Shown: piece after piece, positions 1 to 5,398 of the stretch | Numbering within the stretch: the first letter of the stretch is position 1 | Layout of the letters: each line of letters begins with the position of its first letter | NCBI GenBank assembly: GCA_004294465.1 | Contig: REAV01000133.1 | Span: forward strand, 1-6,692 | From: Sphingobacteriia bacterium | Lineage (GTDB): Bacteria; Bacteroidota; Bacteroidia; Chitinophagales; Chitinophagaceae | Length of the DNA: 6,692 nucleotides | Direction of reading: 5' to 3' | The notes under the pieces: generated by a model | What the model was told of the DNA's origin: nothing | What the model saw: only the letters and a program-made list of their open reading frames with translations | The model's database searches: none | Made by a program: the position numbers and the translations under genes

Positions 1-423
1 GTTTAATAAAGGATTTATTTGCAAATAAAAATCCTTGTTATTGATTTCAAGCAAGTTTCCTTTAGCATGAAAGAAATCATGGAACATGTTTTGTGGTTTC
101 TTCAAGTCTTCTCTAACAGTCCACTCTGCATTATTCACCAAAAACCGCTCCATATTGTATTTATCTACATCACTCAACCGATTTTCAAGATCATTATCAC
201 TATATCGTAAACTGTCTAAATACTCTACCTGCTTTGTATATAACTTACGACTATATGGTTTAACATGAGAAAAATATAAATCTGGGTGCTTTGTTTTAAT
301 TTCAAGCCGATCTATCAACAAATACTCTTTTGAGCCTAATGGTATATAGGTGGATTGTGCTGCTCCAATAAATGGAACAATATAAAAACAACAAACTACA
401 ATTGATTTAATAAATTGCATCAT
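1..423 (-). CDS. Secreted/outer-membrane protein resembling Wzi/RemB (partial, 5' end only)
   Basis: An open frame of 141 codons runs leftward from ATG at 423-421 to the window edge without a stop, so the C-terminal part is missing. The N-terminus is a plausible signal peptide: Lys6, a hydrophobic stretch at about residues 7-19, then GAAQS, with likely signal peptidase I cleavage near Ala22. The mature start reads YIPLGSKEYLLIDRLEIK, followed by HVKPYSRK, a Val-Asp-containing segment, NNAEW, and the phrase DFYLQINPLL at the edge. This order matches my memory of Bacteroidota Wzi-like beta-barrel proteins, including the gliding-motility protein RemB, where the 'NP' segment opens the barrel. The family call rests on this N-terminal region only. 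A second ATG lies one codon downstream (420-418), and no Shine-Dalgarno is visible. The gene is divergent from the dihydroorotase gene. Role in capsule, surface polysaccharide or motility is inferred from family, not shown. Confidence 0.65.
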   Translation of the reverse strand, partial: MMQFIKSIVVCCFYIVPFIGAAQSTYIPLGSKEYLLIDRLEIKTKHPDLYFSHVKPYSRKLYTKQVEYLDSLRYSDNDLENRLSDVDKYNMERFLVNNAEWTVREDLKKPQNMFHDFFHAKGNLLEINNKDFYLQINPLLN

Positions 424-450
424 AATAAATAGACTCAATTAGCAATAAAA

Positions 451-1794
451 ATGCAGCATACTATAATTAAAGATACGTGCATCGTAAACGAAGGTCAACA
501 AATTTTTGGAGATCTGTTGATCTCTAATGATCGAATTGAAAAAATAGGTGGCCAAATAGACATTAAAGGAAGGGCAACTGAAATCATTGGAACTGGAAAA
601 CATGTATTACCAGGGGTAATTGACGATCAGGTTCATTTTAGGGAGCCAGGGCTTACTCATAAAGCCACTATTTACACAGAAGCTAAAGCAGCAGTTGCCG
701 GAGGAACCACTTCATTTATGGAGATGCCTAACACTAATCCACCAGCATTTACGATTGATCTATTAGAAGAAAAATATGCAAGAGCCAAGGAATCATCATT
801 GGCCAATTATTCCTTTTTCATGGGCACTTCCAATGATAATTTGGAAGAGATTCTCAAAGCCAATCAATTAAAGTCTCACATATGCGGTCTTAAAATATTT
901 ATGGGTTCTTCAACTGGTAATTTATTGGTAGAAAGTCCATTGGTTTTAGAAAAAGTATTTGGCAGTTCAGAACTATTGATTGCCACGCATTGCGAAGATG
1001 AGCCGATGTTTAAACAAAAAATGGTTGATTTGAAAAAAATCAAACCACATTTAACCGCTGCCGACCATCCTCTCATTAGAGATGAAGAAGTTTGTTTTGA
1101 ATCTTCCTTTAAAGCGATTCAATACGCCAAAAGAAATGGAAGTAGATTGCATATTTTGCATATCAGTACCGAAAAAGAGCTGCAGTTATTTACCAATATG
1201 ATTCCGCTAAAAGACAAGCAAATTACTGCAGAAGTTTGTGTGCATCATTTACATTTTACATCAGATGATTATGCCCGATTAGGCAATCAAATTAAATGTA
1301 ACCCAGCCATAAAAGCACCCCATCATAGAGACGCATTATGGAAAGCACTACTCGATGACCGATTAGATATTATTGCCACCGATCATGCCCCGCATACCTG
1401 GGCTGAAAAACAAGAAGATTTTGAACATGCACATGCTGGATTACCGTTGGTACAACACGCTTTACAGTTGATGTTGCATTATGTACAAGAAGGCCGTATT
1501 TCAATAGAAAAAGTAGTACAGAAAATGAGTCATTCATTGGCTGATTGTTTTCAGATTGCAAATAGAGGGTATTTAAGAGAAGGGTATTTTGCCGATCTTG
1601 TAATGGTAAATATGAATCAACCATCTACTATTACAAAAGAGAATATTTTGTATAAATGTGGATGGAGTCCGTTAGAAGGTTTCACTTCACCTGCTACTAT
1701 TGAATATACTTTTGTAAATGGGCACTTGGTTTATGGAAAAGGGGTATTTAATGAGTCTAAGTGGGGAGAACGACTTTCCTTTGATAGAAATTAA
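451..1794 (+). CDS. pyrC: Dihydroorotase (class I, Bacteroidota type)
   Basis: Cytosolic metal-dependent amidohydrolase that interconverts N-carbamoyl-L-aspartate and L-dihydroorotate, the third step of de novo pyrimidine synthesis. The 447-residue length is normal for class I enzymes. Visible motifs are DDQVHFREPG (59-67), AGGTTSFMEMPNTNP (83-97), LKIFMGSSTGN with Lys148 as the likely carboxylated bridging lysine, ATHCED with His180, LHILH with His237, and IATDHAPH with Asp311. The C-terminal phrases LYKCGWSPLEG and TFVNGHLVYG are typical of the amidohydrolase beta-sandwich end. The first His of the HxH metal motif is Gln60, while His62 and Arg64 remain; I recall this as usual in Bacteroidota dihydroorotases. 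ATG 451 is the only sensible start: an in-frame TAG sits at 430-432 with no other ATG between. No Shine-Dalgarno is seen. Allantoinase or dihydropyrimidinase are the alternatives, but REPG and the overall similarity favour dihydroorotase. Confidence 0.95.
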   Translation: MQHTIIKDTCIVNEGQQIFGDLLISNDRIEKIGGQIDIKGRATEIIGTGKHVLPGVIDDQVHFREPGLTHKATIYTEAKAAVAGGTTSFMEMPNTNPPAFTIDLLEEKYARAKESSLANYSFFMGTSNDNLEEILKANQLKSHICGLKIFMGSSTGNLLVESPLVLEKVFGSSELLIATHCEDEPMFKQKMVDLKKIKPHLTAADHPLIRDEEVCFESSFKAIQYAKRNGSRLHILHISTEKELQLFTNMIPLKDKQITAEVCVHHLHFTSDDYARLGNQIKCNPAIKAPHHRDALWKALLDDRLDIIATDHAPHTWAEKQEDFEHAHAGLPLVQHALQLMLHYVQEGRISIEKVVQKMSHSLADCFQIANRGYLREGYFADLVMVNMNQPSTITKENILYKCGWSPLEGFTSPATIEYTFVNGHLVYGKGVFNESKWGERLSFDRN

Positions 1795-1822
1795 TTTTTA
1801 TACCTAATTAAGAGACGTCTTA

Positions 1823-3136
1823 ATGCAAATAGATAAAATCACCCTCAGCGATCTCTCCATTTTTCATCCTGAAGAAGACCAGTCGGTATTTTTTCACTTG
1901 AACTTTACCCAAACCAATGGCGGAAGAGAATATTTACGTTATTTATTAGGCAATACACTCCCTTCCATTGAATCCATTCAAACAACTCAACAAACGATTC
2001 AACATTTGGGTGCCGTTATCAACCAATGGCCAGTTAGCCCTACGAACGGTACTATGATGGTTTTGGAAAAATTTTATGAATCTCCGGTAGACAGTTATCC
2101 AAATATTCCTGAAGTTTTCAATAGTTTTTTATACCGATTTTTTCATCAGGCAGATTTCTCCCTAACCCTTTTTACCGTACAACACGCCATTGATTTTGTA
2201 AAGGGAATGTATACAATTGAAGGTTTGATCAGCAATACCGAAACCAAAGGACAGCTTTCTTCAATTGCTACTCGAATACATCATTATCTGGACAATGCTA
2301 TCATACAGGAAATGATTGTTCAGGATAAGCATTCCATGAGCAATGCTAAAGTATTAATCTATGCCAATTTTATTCGATTCCGGTTCAAAAAAGGAATTAC
2401 AGAACTAATAGAACTTTACAGCAAACTAGATGCCTATTTGAGCCTGGCAAAAGCTGGAAAAAAATATGGTTTTCAATTTCCAACATTTATTGAATCTAAA
2501 GAACCATATTTTGAAACTGAAGGACTGTATCATTTTATGCTGTCCAAGCCAATTGATTATTCAATTGGCTTATCACAAAAAGAAAATTTTTTATTTCTTA
2601 CCGGGGCCAATATGGCCGGGAAAAGCACTTTTATTAAAGCGGTTGGAATTGCAATTTATCTGGCTCACTTAGGAATGGGCGTGCCCTCATCATCCATGCA
2701 ATTGAGTTTTTTTGATGGTATCATCAGTAATATTCAGGTAACCGACAATATTGCCAAAGGGGAAAGTTTTTTCTTTAATGAAGTGCAAAGAATTAAAAAT
2801 ACCATCGAAAGAATCAACGATGGCAAAAAATGGATGATATTAATTGATGAATTATTCAAAGGCACCAATCAGCAAGATGCCGTAAAATGCAGTACAACGG
2901 TAATTGAAGGGCTTCGTAAAATGCAGAATGGCTTGTTTATACTTTCTACTCATTTATATGAAATTGGAGCCCCTTTACAACAATACTCGAACATACAATT
3001 CCGTTATTTTGAAACAGCAGTTCAAGATGATCAATTACTCTTTAGCTATCAACTCAAAAAAGGGGTAAGTAATGACCGGCTTGGCTACTTGATTCTCAAA
3101 AGAGAAGGCGTAGTTAGTCTTTTAGAGAATTTATAA
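1823..3136 (+). CDS. MutS-related ATPase, short form without mismatch-recognition domain
   Basis: A 437-residue protein with the helical core/lever region (about 1-240) and C-terminal ABC-type ATPase domain of the MutS family. Walker A is GANMAGKST (261-269), the signature-like segment is DNIAKGESFFFNEVQRI (308-324), Walker B is MILIDELFKGTN with Asp342-Glu343, and the switch/H-loop is STH (375-377). The end, SNDRLGYLILKREGVVSLLE, corresponds to the 'GI.vAk.aGlP..v' segment of MutS. It is about half the length of MutS: the N-terminal mismatch-binding domain with its Phe-x-Glu motif and the connector domain are absent, as is a C-terminal Smr domain like that of MutS2. It should be a dimeric ATP-driven DNA-binding or clamp-like protein, but canonical mismatch recognition is not supported. 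It starts 28 bp after the dihydroorotase stop, probably in the same operon. Similar short MutS-related proteins are common in Bacteroidota; their role is unknown to me. Confidence 0.9.
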   Translation: MQIDKITLSDLSIFHPEEDQSVFFHLNFTQTNGGREYLRYLLGNTLPSIESIQTTQQTIQHLGAVINQWPVSPTNGTMMVLEKFYESPVDSYPNIPEVFNSFLYRFFHQADFSLTLFTVQHAIDFVKGMYTIEGLISNTETKGQLSSIATRIHHYLDNAIIQEMIVQDKHSMSNAKVLIYANFIRFRFKKGITELIELYSKLDAYLSLAKAGKKYGFQFPTFIESKEPYFETEGLYHFMLSKPIDYSIGLSQKENFLFLTGANMAGKSTFIKAVGIAIYLAHLGMGVPSSSMQLSFFDGIISNIQVTDNIAKGESFFFNEVQRIKNTIERINDGKKWMILIDELFKGTNQQDAVKCSTTVIEGLRKMQNGLFILSTHLYEIGAPLQQYSNIQFRYFETAVQDDQLLFSYQLKKGVSNDRLGYLILKREGVVSLLENL

Positions 3137-3162
3137 GTAACTTAACCATAAATTTTAGTTCC

Positions 3163-4110
3163 ATGAAAATCGTTATCCGTTTATTCATTGCATTTGTAAT
3201 CTTATTTGCTGTTTACAATGTTTGGATTTTAATGGATGTGCCGAACAGAAATAGTGTCTTTGTAAAAACAACCGTTGCAAAAGAGTCCATCATTACAATT
3301 GGTACTGATGCAGGAAATGGCAATATTTTAGGCATTCAGCCACAGCTAACCGCATCCAATTATGCCAATATTCCTACATTTAAAGAAACCATCAGAGCGT
3401 ATTTGTTGGAAGCAAAAAGTAAACAGTTGATCAATCCAAAAACAGTTGTTTTATTACCAGAACAGATTGGTAGTTTACTCATTGCTTACGAAGAAAAGGA
3501 AAAAGTATATACTGCTGCTACCATGGAAGAAGCCATGCAATCTATTGTTAGAACCAATTTATTCAAGTTCATCGTTGAATTTTTTTCTTCCGATACGCCT
3601 AATAAATCAATGAAAGCAGCAATAGCGATGAAATCGAAGCAAGCTGGAAAAATTTACTGGGAAGTTTTTGGAGACCTTGCTAAAGAGTTTAACGTTACTA
3701 TTGCTGCTGGTTCCATATTATTACCCAATGCAACCAGAACGGCTGAAGGCACTTTAATAGTTAACAAAGGCAATTTATTTAATACGGCAGCTATTTTTAA
3801 CAGAGATGGCAAAGTTGATACCCTTCTTCAAAAGACCGAATTTCCCATCGACCAATTATCTGGGTTAATGAGCCAGTTCGAAACTTCCATCCATGTATTT
3901 CAAAAGTCCAATCAGTCGATGGGTTGGAAATTGTTTGATATCAAATCTCCAACTGCCAATTCTGCCATACATTATGGAATGAATTTGTCTATTGCAGGAC
4001 AATTTTGGGATAAAAAAGGAGATGGTAGGGCTTTGGTGATTAATAATGATTCTATAACAGTTATTCCTGCAGCTACCACAGGAAGAATGATTAATCTTTG
4101 GACTAACTAG
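3163..4110 (+). CDS. Membrane-anchored nitrilase-fold protein lacking the catalytic cysteine
   Basis: A 315-residue protein with one N-terminal hydrophobic segment (about residues 4-24), probably a membrane anchor or uncleaved signal, followed by a probably extracytoplasmic domain resembling the carbon-nitrogen hydrolase (nitrilase) superfamily. Family-like landmarks in order: VVLLPEQIG with Glu100 at the position of the catalytic Glu; DLAKEFNVTIAAGSILLPN (171-189), the 'lA.e..v.iv.G' strand; LFNTAAIFNRDGKV (205-218); and LLQKTEFP with Lys224 at the catalytic Lys. The place of the usual ICYD nucleophile motif reads AIHYGMN, putting His270 where Cys is expected, and the protein has no cysteine anywhere. 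After ALVINN (290-295) only 20 residues remain, so the last part of the usual fold appears missing. It starts 26 bp after the MutS-related gene and ends 8 bp before the DUF3179 gene. Amidase or acyltransferase activity of the Lnt type is unlikely; a binding or structural role is inferred. The superfamily call is from motif order, not a search. Confidence 0.7.
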   Translation: MKIVIRLFIAFVILFAVYNVWILMDVPNRNSVFVKTTVAKESIITIGTDAGNGNILGIQPQLTASNYANIPTFKETIRAYLLEAKSKQLINPKTVVLLPEQIGSLLIAYEEKEKVYTAATMEEAMQSIVRTNLFKFIVEFFSSDTPNKSMKAAIAMKSKQAGKIYWEVFGDLAKEFNVTIAAGSILLPNATRTAEGTLIVNKGNLFNTAAIFNRDGKVDTLLQKTEFPIDQLSGLMSQFETSIHVFQKSNQSMGWKLFDIKSPTANSAIHYGMNLSIAGQFWDKKGDGRALVINNDSITVIPAATTGRMINLWTN

Positions 4111-4118
4111 AACAATGT

Positions 4119-5309
4119 ATGCTTAAAAGAATTGTTTTAATCATTGGTCTGGTCTATTTGATTGCTTTAGAGATTGCCAAAGTATATTTTATCATGCCCT
4201 TCCCCGGCAGTCAGCAAATCAATAGTATTGATATTGCCTATTTTATTCATCAACATATTCTTTGGCTAAGGCTTTTAGGGTTGTTGATGATTATTTTTCC
4301 CTGCATATATTGTTTTCGAAAAGGCAATAAGCTTTCAAAAATTATACTCGCCATTAGTTTGATTTTTTATGCAGTCATTTTTTATGCATTTAATTTCCAT
4401 TTTTTAGCAGACAAAATGTTTTATCAAGCTACCATAGTTGAATTTAAAGAAGCTTCCATCGATTCAACCAACAAAAACAAATTAGTGATTGGCGTAACGA
4501 TGAATGGTAAATCAAAAGCTTACCCAATTGATATTATTGGGTATCATCATCAAATTCAAGACAGTATTGATGGTCAACCCATTTTAGTAACCTATTGCAC
4601 AGTATGTAGAACAGGAAGGGTTTATAGCCCTAAAATAAATGGAATTGCGCAACAATTCAGGTTGGTAGGGATGGATCATTTCAATGCGATGTTTGAAGAT
4701 GCCATTACCAAGAGCTGGTGGCAACAAGCTACAGGAACAGCCATTACGGGGAAATTAAAAGGAACACAACTCGTTGAAATTCCGGCTAAACAAATGCGAT
4801 TAGGAGATTGGATCAATCAAAATCCATCAACCAATATTTTACAACCCGATTCAATTTTCAAAAAAGAGTATGCCGATTTAAAAGGATTTGACGAAGGCAT
4901 TATAAAAAGCTCTTTGGAAAAAAGAGATTCAGGTTCCTGGAAATTTAAATCATGGGTAATTGGTATCGATTTAAATGGAAAGTCAAAAGCATATGACTGG
5001 AATTATCTGGTAAAGAAAACATTGATTAATGATGCTATTATGGAATCCCCAATTCTCATCACTGTAGAAGCCAATCAACAATCCTTTTATGCTTTTTCCA
5101 GTTTAGTGAATGGGCAGATCTTACAATTCAGTAAAACAGCAGAAGCAGATAAAATCATTGATTTACAAACAAATTCTATTTGGACCAGAAGCGGCAAGTC
5201 TGTGGATGGCCCATTAAAAGAAACTCAATTAAAAACTATTCAGGCTTATCAAGAGTTTTGGCATTCCTGGCAATATTTTCATCCCAAGACGGGCACATAT
5301 CCCAAATAA
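4119..5309 (+). CDS. DUF3179-containing membrane protein with three N-terminal helices
   Basis: A 396-residue protein. Hydrophobic segments at about 4-24, 46-66 and 73-96 should form three transmembrane helices. The remaining part matches the DUF3179 family by AYPIDIIGYHHQIQDSIDG, PILVTYCTVCRTG (Cys160 and Cys163), FRLVGMDHFNAMFEDA, SWWQQATGTAITGKLKG, and a C-terminal FWHSWQYFHPKTGTY. The region is two-lobed: residues 122-237 and 279-390 both begin VIG..(x)NGKSKAY, both contain a PIL(V/I)T strand, and both end with a Trp-rich or S.W...G segment. Only the first lobe has CxxC. The family has no established biochemical function that I know; CxxC could bind metal or be redox-active, which is conjecture. 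The soluble part is probably outside the cytoplasm. ATG 4119 is preferred because the ATG at 4115 opens a frame closed after three codons. The 8-bp spacing to the nitrilase-fold gene suggests translational coupling and a shared role. Confidence 0.85.
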   Translation: MLKRIVLIIGLVYLIALEIAKVYFIMPFPGSQQINSIDIAYFIHQHILWLRLLGLLMIIFPCIYCFRKGNKLSKIILAISLIFYAVIFYAFNFHFLADKMFYQATIVEFKEASIDSTNKNKLVIGVTMNGKSKAYPIDIIGYHHQIQDSIDGQPILVTYCTVCRTGRVYSPKINGIAQQFRLVGMDHFNAMFEDAITKSWWQQATGTAITGKLKGTQLVEIPAKQMRLGDWINQNPSTNILQPDSIFKKEYADLKGFDEGIIKSSLEKRDSGSWKFKSWVIGIDLNGKSKAYDWNYLVKKTLINDAIMESPILITVEANQQSFYAFSSLVNGQILQFSKTAEADKIIDLQTNSIWTRSGKSVDGPLKETQLKTIQAYQEFWHSWQYFHPKTGTYPK

Positions 5310-5333
5310 ATATTATTTTTATTCTGTTTGTAA

Positions 5334-5360
5334 CCTCTCATTTATTCACCCCCTGAGAGG
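5334..5360. repeat. Inverted repeat / possible hairpin downstream of the DUF3179 gene
   Basis: CCTCTCA (5334-5340) and TGAGAGG (5354-5360) form a perfect 7-bp inverted repeat around a 13-nt loop, 24 bp after the DUF3179 stop codon. No T-run follows on the plus strand, so it is a poor intrinsic terminator by itself. It could protect the 3' end of the upstream mRNA, be an operator, or be chance. Confidence 0.4.
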
Positions 5361-5372
5361 ATCATTTAATTG

Positions 5373-5394
5373 TTTGCTCTTCGGACAAATTTTT
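5373..5394 (+). terminator. Small TTCG-loop hairpin with T-run, possible intrinsic terminator or leader hairpin
   Basis: TTTG (5373-5376) pairs with CAAA (5386-5389) and TC (5378-5379) with GA (5384-5385), with C5377 bulged and a TTCG loop (5380-5383) closed by C-G, the stable cUUCGg tetraloop form. Five T follow (5390-5394). This is terminator-like, but the stem is short and weak. The T-run ends only four bases before the yifB start codon, so the hairpin may instead be part of that gene's leader. Confidence 0.35.
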
Positions 5395-5398
5395 GAGC

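Noticed and set aside
19..268. Two overlapping plus-strand open frames (19-210 and 86-268)
   Set aside because: They lie antisense to the better-supported minus-strand gene, which has a signal peptide and family-like motifs; their translations resemble nothing.
876..1624. Minus-strand open frames at 876-1076 and 1370-1624
   Set aside because: They are antisense to the conserved dihydroorotase coding sequence and have no recognisable protein features.
1813..1820. 8-bp palindrome AGACGTCT just before the MutS-related start
   Set aside because: It does not extend beyond 8 bp, and such palindromes occur by chance; there is no second copy to support an operator.
2466..2672. Plus-strand open frame in another frame
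   Set aside because: It overlaps the MutS-related ATPase domain, including its Walker A motif, and is a shadow of it.
3137..3162. TAAATTTT as a Bacteroidota -7 promoter element before the nitrilase-like gene
   Set aside because: It lacks the final G of TAnnTTTG and no TTG element lies at the expected upstream distance; the short gap suggests an operon-internal position.
4115..4126. ATG at 4115 as an alternative start for the DUF3179 gene
   Set aside because: This frame reads three codons and then TAA; ATG 4119 gives the full protein with its first membrane helix.
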